64,000 bases of DNA from Flaccisagitta enflata (taxonomy: Eukaryota > Chaetognatha > Sagittoidea > Aphragmophora). Of the stretch, positions 21,387-33,139 are shown one piece after another (position 1 is the stretch's first letter; each line of letters starts with the position of its first letter). Where the stretch lies: contig OZ231126.1 of the NCBI GenBank assembly GCA_965153355.1, positions 35,526,001 to 35,590,000 on the forward strand. Reading direction: 5' to 3'. A program made the translations under genes and the position numbers. A model generated the notes under the pieces. That model was given only the letters and a program-made list of their open reading frames with translations, searched no databases and had not been told where the DNA came from.

Positions 21387-24300
21387 CAGAGGCAATGAAA
21401 ATACAATGAGAGGAGCAGCCAAAATCTCTAGCAACCCCCCCTGCAGCTTAAATAATTTATATTTCATCAACTTCTAAAATAGCAATTGATAAATTGTCCC
21501 AAGTGAATTCCCGCCATCAAGGCGATTTCTTTATTGCAACGGTTTTCAGGAAACAATAGCCTTTCGAGGTCCCAGTATCAATCATTTATAAATATTGAAT
21601 TTTATCTATTACATATTATCTTAAGCATTAAAAGGAAATTCAAAAATCCCCTTGATGGCGGGAATTGAATTGAGGTATACTAATATTTACTACTTCAATC
21701 ACCTCTATTACATCCCTAGTAAAAGCTGCAGGGGGGGTTGCTAGAGATTTTGTGGCTCCTCGCATTGTATTTTCATTGCAACTGTATATATATATTGAAT
21801 TCTGTCAATCAAGAACCTGTTCCAGTTTAGCGATGATGGCCTCCAGATATCCGGCCAAAATAGTCTTGGGGCATTCTTCTGCGAAGTTGACGAGAGCGGC
21901 GCCGGCGTGAGCTTGGACGCGAGGATGCGCAGCGTCGTCGAGGATGATCAACAGCCCCGGAATGATGCGGTCGTGGAACTTCTTTTCGATTTGCGGAGCG
22001 AAGTCAGTCGATAACTGACCAATAGCGTTGCATGCCGCGTAGCGTACACGAGGATGCTGATCCTGGAGCATGGGAAGGACAGCGTCGACAATCTGATTCA
22101 AGACGTTGAGCATCTGTTTGTGGCAACCTTCGCCGATTGCCGACATCGCCATCAACGCCGCGTGTCGGTATCGCCAGTCCGGATTGGACAGCATCAACGG
22201 GATGTTGGCCGTGATGTGCGGGAGAATCGTTTTGCCACCAAGCCCTGATAAGTGAACCAAGCATTTTGCCGTTTAAAAAACACCAACGCTAAACGACATG
22301 TAAGACAGGCCTCAATCAACCTTACAAAGCAAATCGATCGATCAGACAGCAAATAAATCAATGCATCAGAGCAAATCAATCAATTGGATAGAGCAAATCA
22401 ATCGACCAGAGAGCAAATCAATCAGCCAGAGAGCAAATCAATCTTTCAGAGAGCAAATCAATCAACCAAACACAACAGGAAAATCAATCAACCAGACAGA
22501 ACATCTTACAACCAGGGAGCAGATCCATCAGACAAGCAAATCAATACATGACAAGAGAGAAAATCAATGAGCTAGACAAAGCAAATCAATCGACAAGAAA
22601 GCAAATCAATGACCAGACAAAACATCAAATATTCATCCAGACAAAGCATCTTAATCAGAAATTAAATCAATCAAGCAGACAAAGCAAATCAATCAGACAT
22701 AAATCAATCAGACAGCACATCAATAAATCAGACAGCGGGTCAATCAACCAGATAGCAGGTCAATCAACCAGATAGCAGGTCAATCAACCAGATAGCAGGT
22801 CAATCAACCAGATAGAAAATAAATCAACCAGGTAGGGCAAATTAATAAACCAGACATGACAAATCAATCAATCAGACATAGCAAAGCAATCAGCCAGATA
22901 AAGCACATCAATCAACCAGACAGCAGATCAATCAACCAGACATAGCAAATCAATCAACTAGACATAGCAAATCAATCAACCAGACATAGCAAATCAATCA
23001 ACCAGACATAGCAAACCAATCAACCAGACATAGCAAATCAATCAACTAGACATAGCAAATCAATCAATTAGACATAGCAAATCAATCAAACAGACGGCAA
23101 ATCAATCAACCAGACATGGCAAATCAATCAACCAGACATGGCAAATCAATCAACCAGACATGGCAAATCAATCAACCAGACATGGCAAATCAATCAACCA
23201 GACATGGCAAATCAATCAACCAGACATGGCAAATCAATCAACCAGACATGGCAAATCAATCAACCAGACATGGCAAGTCAATCAACCAGACATGGCAAGT
23301 CAATCAACCAGACATGGCAAGTCAATCAACCAGACATGGCAAGTCAATCAACCAGACATGGCAAATAAATCAACCAGACATGGCAAATCAATCAACCAGA
23401 CAGCAAATCAATCAATGCTGACCAAGGGCGATTCTATCGATAGCCGATTCCGCAACAACGGGGTTCGACTCGCTGTCCTCGTCTTCATCTTCATCTTGAA
23501 TGGCCCATTCATCGTCATCGTCCAAGTCGACCATAAGTTGCAACACTTGATGGATCACCGGTTTGAGCATCTGCGCCTGTTTGCGCACCATCGCCGGCGC
23601 CGTCTCACACAAACTAACGATGATCTCCAACGCCAAATGACGTAGCGAATTTTCCACATTCGCATCGTCCATCACCTTCAAGCACATCTGGACGAGTGGT
23701 TCCAACTGACTGCGAAGAACCTTGGGGCAATTCTCCGCCAATTCAATCAGGCATTTGAGGACTTCGTCCTCGCCATCTATTTCCGCCGTCAAGATGTCGT
23801 TGACGGCCTGCATGTAAGAGGGTACGAGCTCCTTGAACATGGCCGTCAAGTGATTCTCCGTGCCATTGGCTACGATGAAGGAGGTCGCGGCTTTGACGGC
23901 CTCCAATCGCACGCGGGGATTCGCGACGTCGGCGATCGCTCTATGCATAGAGAATAGAAACGGGAATTAAGGGATCGAAAGATTTGTGAGAAGAGGAAAA
24001 GTCAGGTCATAGAACTTTTAGATTGATCAGCCGAAGATCAGGGCAGCGGTCCCAGAGGGCCGATGTCCTGTAGGAAAAGGGTGAATTTCCAGACATCTTG
24101 AGAGGGCATATCTGAGAGCTCTGAACTAATTCAGGGGTTTGAGGACTAATTTGATTGCTAGAGGCATCTAGGGGTTTAATAAAGGGCTTTAAGAGAGCTT
24201 ATATAAGGTCAGGGATGAGGGTAGATTTAAGGGCAGACCAAACATAGGCCTGAGAATTAGGATTTTAGGCCTTGAAGGAAATTTGAGCCTTTACAAAGCA

Positions 24301-24788
24301 AATTTGGGGTCAGAGGGCTGATTCTGGATCAAAAACAACTAACTCAGTGTCTGAAAGGCTTTGGCAGCTGCCCGAAAAGAGGCAAAAAATATCAACCTGG
24401 ACAACATCTGCTTGATAACGTCGATGTACAATCCTTGTTGATTGCCAAATATCCCCGGGACAGCGCCGAAAACGTGGAACGCGGATTGACGGAGCGCCGG
24501 ATTTTCGGAACTGGCTAACTCGAACAAAAACTTGAGGACTTCAGGCCAGAGATTGTTGCCATTTTCATCGAACAAATTGCGTGCCAGTTCCGCGAGGGCG
24601 TCGCAAATCTTGCGTCTGACAGAGTCGACGGCGTCGTTCTGCACCGCCAACAACAACTCCTGCTTGACGACGCCGTGGACTTCGGCGCCGAGCCCGGGCC
24701 AAAAGTCCTCGAATGTGTTGGTGAAAAGACGACGCAACAAAACGGCCGCCATCGTTCGGTGTTCGGTCGAGGCAGAAGTGCGCAACGC
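15296..24788 (-). CDS. IPO5: importin-5 (karyopherin beta-3), partial at both ends
   Basis: Nuclear import receptor of the importin-beta family, a HEAT-repeat solenoid that carries cargo such as ribosomal proteins and histones and releases it on RanGTP. Exons, 5' to 3' on the minus strand: 24788-24397, 23940-23423, 22244-21817, 21177-20917, 20616-20350, 16791-16579, 16269-16096, 15430-15296. All join in frame with GT-AG splices, giving about 796 residues against about 1,100 for animal IPO5. Diagnostic stretches: [142 protein letters not shown]. The first ~50 residues were not found. The ~230 C-terminal residues are absent on this strand; parts appear on the plus strand after 32400. Homology ends at ...DVYVLQ where the 11-bp array starts. 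Confidence 0.95.
16096..16269 (-). CDS. IPO5: IPO5 exon
   Basis: Acceptor GTCTTTTTAG, donor ATTAAG|GTATTC, phase 0 both ends. Encodes [20 protein letters not shown], then [20 protein letters not shown] and [12 protein letters not shown]. Confidence 0.94.
16579..16791 (-). CDS. IPO5: IPO5 exon
   Basis: Acceptor TCTCTTTTCAG directly after a GA/CT run, donor GCCAAA|GTGAGT, phase 0 both ends. Encodes [20 protein letters not shown], then [16 protein letters not shown] and [16 protein letters not shown]. Confidence 0.95.
16797..16826. repeat. GA microsatellite in IPO5 intron
   Basis: About 15 GA units immediately 5' (minus strand) of the acceptor of exon 16791-16579, supplying its CT-rich polypyrimidine tract. 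Confidence 0.9.
17107..17590. mobile_element. MITE-like foldback in IPO5 intron
   Basis: Ends are CACTTGGCTGAGTAACAAC near 17109 and its reverse complement GTTGTTACTCAGCCAAGTG near 17567-17585. Homology extends outward to a flanking TA on each side (17105-17106, 17591-17592). The interior repeats TTATAACAAC and GCCTCA motifs. About 484 bp and no ORF; a TA-targeting Tc1/mariner-type non-autonomous element fits. Confidence 0.75.
17630..18160. repeat. degenerate CAT/ATC repeat
   Basis: Irregular ATCATC, CACATC and GACATC units, an older edge of the array that follows. Open frames here are compositional. Confidence 0.85.
18190..20333. repeat. 2.1-kb CAT array with 690-bp internal duplication
   Basis: Made of TCATCA runs broken by CTCTTT, CTCCAT and CTCCGACTCC. 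The marker CATCTCCGACTCCATCTC occurs at 18371 and 19061, and the flanking variant order matches, so about 690 bp was duplicated, including most variants. A short unique spacer lies at 18785-18848. The open frames (HHLFHH, MMKEMM, SSSLSS) are not genes; the array is inside an IPO5 intron. Confidence 0.95.
20350..20616 (-). CDS. IPO5: IPO5 exon
   Basis: Acceptor GATATCAACAG, donor CAACAG|GTAGCT, phase 0 both ends. Encodes [20 protein letters not shown], then [20 protein letters not shown] and [12 protein letters not shown]. Its 3.5-kb downstream intron holds the CAT array and a MITE. Confidence 0.95.
20780..20890 (+). repeat. purine-rich GGGAGA tract in IPO5 intron
   Basis: A GGAAGAGAGGAGGGGGAGAG type stretch giving a strong CT-rich tract on the IPO5 (minus) strand. 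Confidence 0.7.
20917..21177 (-). CDS. IPO5: IPO5 exon
   Basis: Acceptor TTCTCATCAG, donor TGTCAG|GTCGGT, phase 0 both ends. Encodes [20 protein letters not shown], then [14 protein letters not shown] and [20 protein letters not shown]. Confidence 0.95.
21315..21373. repeat. CA microsatellite
   Basis: About 29 CA units grading into TA at the edge of the foldback element that follows. Confidence 0.95.
21373..21795. mobile_element. MITE-like foldback with nested inverted repeats
   Basis: The left arm TATATATACA...GCAATGAAAATACAATG...TCTCTAGCAACC (to about 21450) is the reverse complement of the right arm (about 21725-21790). A second inverted pair lies inside: GAATTCCCGCCATCAAGG (21505) against CCTTGATGGCGGGAATT (21650). 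About 420 bp, no ORF, in an IPO5 intron, bounded by TA runs. Confidence 0.75.
21817..22244 (-). CDS. IPO5: IPO5 exon
   Basis: Acceptor CTTATCAG, donor GAACAG|GTTCTT, phase 1 to 0. Encodes [30 protein letters not shown] and [20 protein letters not shown], the best conserved HEAT repeats. Confidence 0.95.
22330..23420. repeat. 22-bp array in IPO5 intron
   Basis: Unit AATCAATCAACCAGACATGG plus CA. Degenerate on the left (22330-22900) and nearly perfect at 23100-23400. It ends at the splice donor of exon 23940-23423. The 22-mer is not a multiple of three, so all three frames give the same 22-residue repeat. Confidence 0.95.
23423..23940 (-). CDS. IPO5: IPO5 exon
   Basis: Acceptor TATGCATAG, donor CCCTTG|GTCAGC, phase 2 to phase 1. 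Encodes [20 protein letters not shown] to the acidic [20 protein letters not shown] loop and [12 protein letters not shown]. The acidic loop is a family hallmark. Confidence 0.93.
24020..24335. repeat. dispersed repeat R4 in IPO5 intron
   Basis: Contains GGGTGAATTTCCAGACATCT, GAGGGCA, GATGAGGGTAGATTTAAGGG and GGATTTTAGGCC. The same blocks occur inverted at about 43720-43905. Confidence 0.65.
24397..24788 (-). CDS. IPO5: IPO5 exon (N-terminal HEAT repeats)
   Basis: Acceptor CATTAACAG, donor CCAG|GTTGAT, phase 0 to phase 2. Encodes [20 protein letters not shown] through DVIKQMLS, the RanGTP-binding N-terminal arch in the family. It starts in mid-protein, so an upstream exon with the initiator Met is missing or unrecognised. 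Confidence 0.93.
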
Positions 24789-24909
24789 CTGTTAATGCAA
24801 TGGGGGAGATTGAAAAAAAGGGAGAGTAAGGAATGGTGTGTTGGACGAGCAGGATGATTGGTAAGTATGGAACGCTTCTATATAACTATGGGCCCCAAAT
24901 CACATAAAA

Positions 24910-25042
24910 ATCCAAGACAGTTTTAAAGCTTTGCGAAAAATGTTTCAAATGGGACATAGCTGGTCATTTTTTTGTTTAAAAAAATTGACCAGCTGTGTCC
25001 CCATTGCTTTATTTTCTAAAAAGCTAAAACTGTCTTGGGCCA
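24910..25042. repeat. foldback centre (palindrome)
   Basis: Left arm CCAAGACAGTTTTAAAGCTT to GGGACATAGCTGGTCA; right arm TTGACCAGCTGTGTCCC to AAAGCTAAAACTGTCTTGG. The axis lies at about 24976 in TTTTTTTGTTTAAAAAAA, with no spacer. Outside it the two sides stay complementary but increasingly noisy for kilobases. Confidence 0.85.
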
Positions 25043-27801
25043 CAGCCAGCCTATGTCATAACAAGGCGTTCCTTGTGTCTGCTCAGTCTATTCTTACTAT
25101 AGCATCTCTGTCCCATGGCGCGCTGAGCCGAGCGCATGTTTGTGGCTTCAGCCATTGCGATAAATCTTCTGCACGTCGGCCGACTCGGCGCCGAAAGTCC
25201 GCAATCGTCAAGCAATGGCAGTCGCTATTACCATCGCTCATCAGGCGCAAGTTTGCGACATTTCTTAAAGTGCTGCGCAATTTATTCGACAATATCTCTG
25301 GCCTGAATCTCAAGTTTGTTCAGTGCTCATTCAGAAATAAACGCTCACGTTCATTTCGAGAAATAATACATGTGGCAATCAGCAGGGTAATACATCGACG
25401 TTATCAAAGCAGTGGCTCCGGAATGACCGCTCTTTTCAGGCAGCTGCAAAACGCTCAGGCGCTGGATGTGACACGATCGAGATCAGCCCTCTGACTGAAA
25501 TTTGCTGTAAAACCAGAGTAAAGACCTAGAATCACATTCTCAGGCCTGTGGCAGTGCTGCCTATCCTCATCTGACCTTATAACTCTCTTAAGCCCTTTAT
25601 TAAACCTAGACCACAGCAATCAAATTGATCTCAAACCTGAGTGGTGAAGTCTCCAGTATAGCTCGTGTGAAATTGCCACTCCTACAGATCCGGCCACTCA
25701 TAGGAACCACTACCTGTGCTCGGCCTGATCGACAAAGTTCTATGTTTGACTTTCACTCTTCTCACAAATGCTCGATCCGCTAATTCCGTTTCTATACCAT
25801 GCATAAACGTCGCCGGCGTCTGGGCTCCCACGTGCGGTGGAAGGCTGTCAAGCCGCGACGCATCGCTCATCATAATAATGGCACGCAATCACTTGACGGC
25901 GCCATGTTCAGGAAGCTCGTACCTGCACATGCGGGCAATCAACGGCTGCCATCAAACGCAGCGGAAATAACGGCGAGGTGAAAGTCTGTCTGATTAATTG
26001 GCGGAAGTAACACGGGATGCTAGCGTACTTCGTCAAATGTGCTTGAAATGATAGTGACCGACCATCATACATCATTGCGGTGGCGACCATCTGGTTGTGG
26101 TTGGCGCCACGTGTGCGCAAGCAAAACGGTGCAAACCGGTGATCATCAGTGATATTCGACGAGACGATGACGATAATGGGCCATTCATGAATGAACGGGA
26201 CGAGTCAGCCCGTTATTTAAAGATCGTATCTCGGGAATGCGCGTCAAGCGCGACGGTGCTGTCTGTGTTGTTTTGCCGTAATCTGGTATTGTTTGCCATG
26301 TCTGGTCAAGTGACTGCCATGTCTGTTGAGACTTTACCGTATCGCGGTGATGACTGCCATGTCTGGTATTGATTTGCCATGTCTGTTGTTGGTACATCTG
26401 GTATTGTTGCATGTCTGAGCGGTATTTATGATTGCCGTAATACTGGTATTACCGTATTCTGGTGATGGCTATATGTGAACGGTGTTACTGCATGTATTGA
26501 TTTAACATGTCTAATTGATGTTACTATACAGATGATGACTGGGCGATATATTTGACAGTTTACTATGTCTGAACAGTTGATTGCTATATCTGTTAGTATT
26601 TACTATATCTAGTTGTGTTACATGTCTGGTGTTAAATGCCTTTTATATAACATTGCTGCTATGTCTGGTGGTGTTTATTAAATGTCTGAATAACCACTGT
26701 ATTTATCTGGTGATTGACCTGCTATCTGTTGATTACGACCTGCTATCTGTGGTGGCCTATATCAGTGACCCTTTAATATTTAATGTCTGATTATTAACAA
26801 TCGTGGTATTTAATTTCTGAATTATACTGGATATTTTGTGTTTGTCTGGTCATTATTTGCTCTTATCGATTGATGCTAACGTGCTCATTGACCTACTCTC
26901 TTATCATGTATTGTGCTGTCTAGTATGGAAATATTGTCTAATTGGTGTTTGCTCTCTGAGCGGTAACTGGTGATTTACTCTATTGATGATTGATACTGTG
27001 TGTTATTGCTGTCATCGTCGATTTACTGTAGGACCGGTGAACATGTCGACAGTATTTTAAACGGCAATATACTGAATTCCTTATCAGGCAGTAACAACGC
27101 TGCACACATCACAACAACATCCCGATGATATCAATCCCGAACTGAAACACCCTGGCGTTAAATAACGTATCGGCTGTCGGCAGGTGCACAAACGAATATC
27201 AGCGTCTTGGACTCGGGGTATCGCGCTGTCCTGCTCCAGGATCGGCACATCTCATCATTCCTGCGCGGCGCATGCAACGCTGCAGTCAGTTATCGGCTCC
27301 TTCCGCAATCGAAAATCACGACATCGATTCAGTGACTATGCCACATCACCGTCAAGCCGCATAACCTTCTCATCAACCTGCTGAAACGCTCTCCCCAAAT
27401 TATTACGGCCGGATATCTGGGCTAAACTGGAACAAGGGTGCGATTGACAGGAAATTCAATATGTATATCTGATTGTGAAAAATACAGTGCGAGGGCCACC
27501 ACGTCTCTAGCAACCCCTTTGGCTTTACAGGGATGTAATGAAGGTGATTGAAAATAATGCATGTTAGTATACCTAATTCAATTGCCATCAAGGGGATTTT
27601 GAATTTCTGCAATGCTTAAGACCAACCAAGCTAAATAGAGCAAAATTCAATATTTGCGAAAATGATTTATTTTTGAGCTGTTTAACAAGTTAAAATAAAG
27701 AAAGTATGACAAAGTGTGGGACAATTTATCAGTGCTATTTTAAGTTGATAATATAAATTATTAGCTAGAAAGGTTTGCTAAGATATATATTGTATTTTCA
27801 C

Positions 27802-27836
<35 letters not shown>

Positions 27837-28935
27837 GCTGTGTGTGTGTGTGTGTGTGTGGTGTGTGTGTGCGTGTGACGCAACGTGACGGTATGTTAAA
27901 GAACGACCGTATCTGATGCGCGATATAGCAATGCTGTACCTATAATTCTGCGCAATGAACTGCCGTCTAAATCGAGTGTTGTCGCTAAATTCAGAACTGT
28001 CGAAAAGGCGGCAAACGGTGTTGCGAAACAGGTATAACGACGATAAAACCGCAGACACGGCGGTGTGCTGGCTACGACAGATTCATGCTGCTGTCTGGCC
28101 ATCATGCAAACACCAACTGCATGATTTCCATCTCCTGGGCAAATCAGATATTCCTCATCATCATATTAGTGGCTTATGTGCAGATGTCGGAGTCATTAAC
28201 TGTGCATCACTCGACTCTCATGTCTCCTCCCCTCCCCATCTCTATACTTTCCCTCTCTCTCTCTTCCTCCTCTTCATACAATTATCATATAGTGATCATA
28301 ATAGTTCACTGAACAAAAAACTAGATAATAGATCTGGAAGGAATTTACCCCGTCATCATAAATGTGAGCTGCTGAATGCGACTCTTAATTTTCTATTTAT
28401 AAAGTCAAACCTCAAATCATTCACTGGCATTATCAGCAGGGAAATTGATACAAATATTACAAAAACAGGCTGAAAGGACAACGACCTCAGAGATTTCATG
28501 CACATGATCAGCGCCTGGGCCTCAGGTGTGCCTGGGCAAGATTTCACTCTGTACTAGCTCTCAGTGTCTACCCGCTCCCAAAGGCAGCTGCATCGGCAGG
28601 AGTGAGCATGAGCTGAGATCGGCTGAGCTGCGTGGTGATCAGTGACAGAGAGGATGATGATGATGAAAGGATGATGACAGTTATTATAAGACTACGGTAT
28701 TGTGGGATGGAAGACAGGTTTAGTGATAATATACAGATAACATTTATATGTGTGATTATAAAGTGTGTGTGTGTGGTAGTGGGTGTGTGTGTGTGTGTGT
28801 GTGTGATGATGAAAAGTTGATGTGTGTGTGGCGTGGGTGTGTGTGTGGAGTGTGGTGATGTGGGTGTGTGTGTGTGTGATGGGTGTGTGTGTGTGTGATG
28901 TGTGGGAAAAGATGATGTGTGTGTGTGTGTGAAGA

Positions 28936-28966
<31 letters not shown>

Positions 28967-29474
28967 ATAGTGAAAAGTGTGATGTGTGTGTGTGTGTGTG
29001 AAAGAGTATTTGTGGGCGATGTGAAGTGAAGAAGGTGTGTGTGTGAAAGTGAAGAAGATGTGTGATGGGACGTGTGTGAAGTGTGTGTGTGTGATGACGA
29101 CGTGTGGTGAAGACGATGGGAATGAAGTGAAAGATGATCGTCGAGTGATGAAGCGATGAAGGTGATGAAGATGACGAGATGATAATGGCTGATGAAAAGT
29201 GACGAGACGTGGTGGTGTCAGATGATGATTGTGGACGTGTGTGGGTGATGACGGTAAGAAGGTGTGTGTGATAATGAAGCGTGATGTGATGGATGATGAT
29301 GGAGGCTGACGAACGAGTATGACGATGAAGATGGAAGTCGAAGTGATGAAAATGATGAAAGGAATGAGATAAAGTATTGAAGATGATGATGAAGATGTGG
29401 GAGATGATGAAAGAGATGATGAAAGAGATGATGATGATGAAAGAGATGATGAAAGAGATGATGATGATGAAAGA

Positions 29475-29526
<52 letters not shown>

Positions 29527-29556
29527 AGGATATGATGACGATGATGATGTGGTGGT

Positions 29557-29591
<35 letters not shown>

Positions 29592-31135
29592 AATGATGAG
29601 TCGAAGATGATAATGAAAGTATTGAATGATGAAAAGATGATGAAAACGAAGATGATGAGAATGAAGATGATGAGGATGATGATGAAAGAGATGATGAAAT
29701 GAAAAGAAGATGATGTGTGTGGATGATGTGTGTGTGGGTGATGGTGTGAAAGAAGTTGATGAAGTTGTGTATGATGATGAAGATTGATGATAATGTGTGA
29801 AAAGCGATGATAGAGTCTAATGTCGAAAGATGCCGTCGGGAATGATAAGAGATGATGAATGATGGGGCGATGAGATGGAGATGAAAGAGATGATAGAGGC
29901 GTGTGAAAGAGATGATGGAATGACGAAAAGAGATGATGAAAAAGATGGAAGATGATGGAGATGATGATGATGATGTTAATGATACTATTGAGATGATACT
30001 GCATAATGCTGTAATTTCATAGATATGCTATGATATTATTGTGGTGCGCAGTATGGAGACAATGATAAAGGTGATGACAGAGTCTGAGATGTCGTAACGG
30101 CTGTGTATTGAAAGGCGTGTGACGAGTCATGATGAAGACGATGCGCGATGATCATGATCGCGAGCGATGTGCAATGTGTGTGTGAAAAATGATACCAGAT
30201 GACTGGTAGCAGATAATGTCATAATGGTATTAGGTGATGTGATGGGCGATGTGAATCATGCAGGTGACGTATTAATACAGCGGCGGTAGTGAGATGTCGA
30301 TACGGAAATAACTGACTGGTAACGTGGGTGTGCTGATGGTGGCGTGACGTGTGGTATGATGATATCGGCCGATGTCTTGAATATAATGAATTGTCACGTT
30401 GGTGTGTGTGTGTTGGTGTGTTTGTGTGTCGTGATGACTGATGTGTAATGAATTTGAATTATCGCCGATGTCAAAGGCGTTCGTCCGCCTTTGGTAACTG
30501 GCAGGTGGCCTGCGAATAATGTGTGTGGAGCGATATGACTCAAGCCATTGCTAAACTATTGTATTTCCGCATCAGTAATATAACAACATTGTGGATATCT
30601 GTATAATATTCCTTTCGCTGCTGCCTGATGAGCAGAGATCTAAAGGAATGAAGTAAAGTATTCAAAATCGAGGACAAATATTGTTATATCTGAATACGTG
30701 AAAAACACACTATTTCTATGGAAACACTAATCTACAAATGAAACAAGAAATTATAATAAATCTGAAGAAAGTTGTTATTAGACAGACTTAGAAAGACAAA
30801 ATATTGTTATATTCTTTAATTTTCTGAGACTATTGTGTTGCTAAAAATGTTTAACATTTGGCATTTTGAAGCACAGACATTATTATAAAGAAGGTATTGC
30901 AACCAAAATGTTCTTGCGATAATAGACCGTCATGATATTGAAGCGTTATAATCTGCGCGGCGGCTTCTGGTTAAAGCACCGCGCAACATGTGCGCTGGTA
31001 ATGCCTTCGACTAAACTGGTAATTGTTTAAGATGTTCTGAAGATATCTGTACAATCAGTGCGCTAATAAAATTTGTATTGGTCTGTCTTCAGTAAATTGT
31101 CGTAGAAAATATCAGTATTGGGCTCCCGGCGCTCG

Positions 31136-31227
<92 letters not shown>

Positions 31228-32440
31228 CATCAAACTAAATAGTTTGGACGACAAATCGGCTGCTTGCAAATATCGTTTTGCTAAACTGAAGAGAACTTCG
31301 CCGGTGACCGTCGAAAATGTGACGCAGTTTATCTTCGCGACGCCGATTGCTGAAAAAATCTGCCGTTTCTCGGCGAAATCAAGAAAACCAAAGTAATGAT
31401 AGCAGCGCAATATAAGCGAAATGGTACGCCAACATAACTCGTGTATCCATACTGTATCCTCCACTATCTATTCGCGCTCTGATTCTATCGGCAAATCGTT
31501 CGTCGTCTTTAGCATTTGAAGTACTGAAGCAATCTGTCTCATCTTCGGCAACTGGTGAACGGGACTGCTAATGGCGACGACAGTATCACCGTGTCATATT
31601 GTGTGCCGCGATCTGCCTGCGCGTCTTTAAGTGAGCTATAAAAGCCAGTGATCGGCCCAACCATCGAGCAGGCGCAACAACGTCTCGGAAACTCCTCCTC
31701 GAAAAGTATCGAAAGTTCTGCGTTGAATCTCACCGAGCAGATAGTGAAATCGTAAAATATTCGTTTGTCGCTAATATGTTCAGGAAGTGGCTAGTATGTG
31801 GACCAAAGAGTTAGTACCTATCGTTGCTTCAGCTGACTAAAATGATGAAGAAGTGAATGAATGATTAGTACTCCAATAGAATGATAGGTGAAAGGTAACA
31901 ATAGATACTCGAATGTACAGTGAGCAAAACAGCTGACTGGCATGAAAAAATGAAGAATGGATATTATGACAGATATTGTCAAAAAATGTATACTTTCAAA
32001 AATGAAGTAAAAAATAAAATATTCGGCAAGAAAACGAAAATAGTGAATGAAGATTTAGAATGTGAATGATGAGGAAAATTGACTGGATAATCGTTTGATC
32101 TGAAAGGATAGTCAAGCTGTGTAAGCAGTACAGTGTGAGCATCTGGATTAAACTATTTGAACAAAACTGTCCTTTGTAAGTGGGGAATTCTGGCCTCACT
32201 GTAAAGACGGCGCTGTCATAATAATGAAATGAAGAATGTGTTGTTCATGAAATCTATGCGCTGGTGAAGTCAATTGATGGCGCAATCAATTTCTCTTTCG
32301 TTAGGTAGGTGATCAGCGAAGGCTGTTGGAACGTGAACCGGCATGGCAGAACAGCCGCAAGGCTACGAACTACGACGGCGAGTGGAAAGAAAATATAATC
32401 AATGGTGAGATGTTTATAATCTCTCAGCAGAGCACACTCT
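24977..32440 (+). pseudogene. noisy inverted copy of IPO5 locus 15296-24976
   Basis: Order and content mirror the first arm: 25150-25490 matches exon 24397-24788; 25500-25640 intron repeat R4; 25780-26250 exon 23423-23940; 26270-26820 the 22-bp array; 27060-27450 exon 21817-22244; 27460-27790 the 21.4-kb foldback; 27820-27880 the CA run; 27960-28110 exon 20917-21177; 28490-28560 exon 20350-20616; 28640-30000 the CAT array; 30550-30930 the MITE; 31230-31400 exon 16579-16791; 31620-31760 exon 16096-16269; 32280-32440 exon 15296-15430. Errors are dense substitutions and indels, alike in exons and introns, so no exon stays open. A GA run is replaced by a long TA run (31138-31222). It resembles uncorrected single-molecule sequence more than an ageing pseudogene, but I cannot exclude the latter. 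Confidence 0.85.
31138..31222. repeat. TA microsatellite inside the noisy arm
   Basis: About 42 TA units at the position where the first arm has a short GA/CT run before exon 16791-16579. Confidence 0.9.
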
Positions 32441-33100
32441 TTGCACAGGTATCGTTGTTATGAAGTCATTTATAACGTTGTCATCTCCTCTGGAGCATTC
32501 ACTCCTGCATTGATACAATCACGCAGCCTCGAAAAACGGCAACTATCAACGGCATTATCTTGATCCGATGGATCCACTCAATATCTCAACGAACAACAAC
32601 TGTTCTGACTGGTATTACCGACATTCGCCGGCTCTGACCGGATCGTCAATGAGAATCTGCGTTTTCGGCGACCTCATTCGGCGGTGCCATCAAAATGCAA
32701 AAACCGCTCTTCCACGCTCGTCGGTAAGATAAATCGACAAAAGCACCGAGGTGGCGTCACGCGGCGTCGTACTCGATTCATTTCTCGTTACTCACATCAC
32801 CCAACATAAAGTAAATATTATGTATAATATGTATACATATGCTACTCATGTGGGTGTGGCTGACACAGCATATAAACATATGAACTATGCTCCTTTCGAT
32901 TTCACTCATTTATCACTGCTTATGCTCATGGTGATTTAGCTGGCGTATCTCCGCCGCTATCTCCCGGAAGTGGCAAGCGCAAATGGAATCAGCAACCGTG
33001 AAGCGGCCAGCCTGGCATATATGCTGTTAAGTCAACGATCTTCTCGAAGTCAAGCCAATAACTCTGAAAAAAGTCGCCTGCGTCTAAAGGTAGCTGGTCG
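32441..33100 (+). pseudogene. degraded IPO5 C-terminal exons
   Basis: Continues the inverted arm beyond the point where the first arm stops. 32658-32711 reads CVFGDLIRRCHQNAKTAL, resembling the family segment CIFDDVIEHC and following residues. 32946-33035 is open for 30 codons and reads YLRRYLPEVASANGISNREA then ASLAYMLLSQ, matching the YFLRPMLQYV/EVRQAAAYGLGVMAQ region of animal IPO5. The frame between them is broken. Confidence 0.6.
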
Positions 33101-33139
33101 GAATCTGGAATTTCTTGTTGTGATATACATACTGAGTAT

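Noticed and set aside
25083-25494. Frames in the noisy arm as new genes
   Set aside because: They overlie the mirrored, frame-broken copy of an importin exon.
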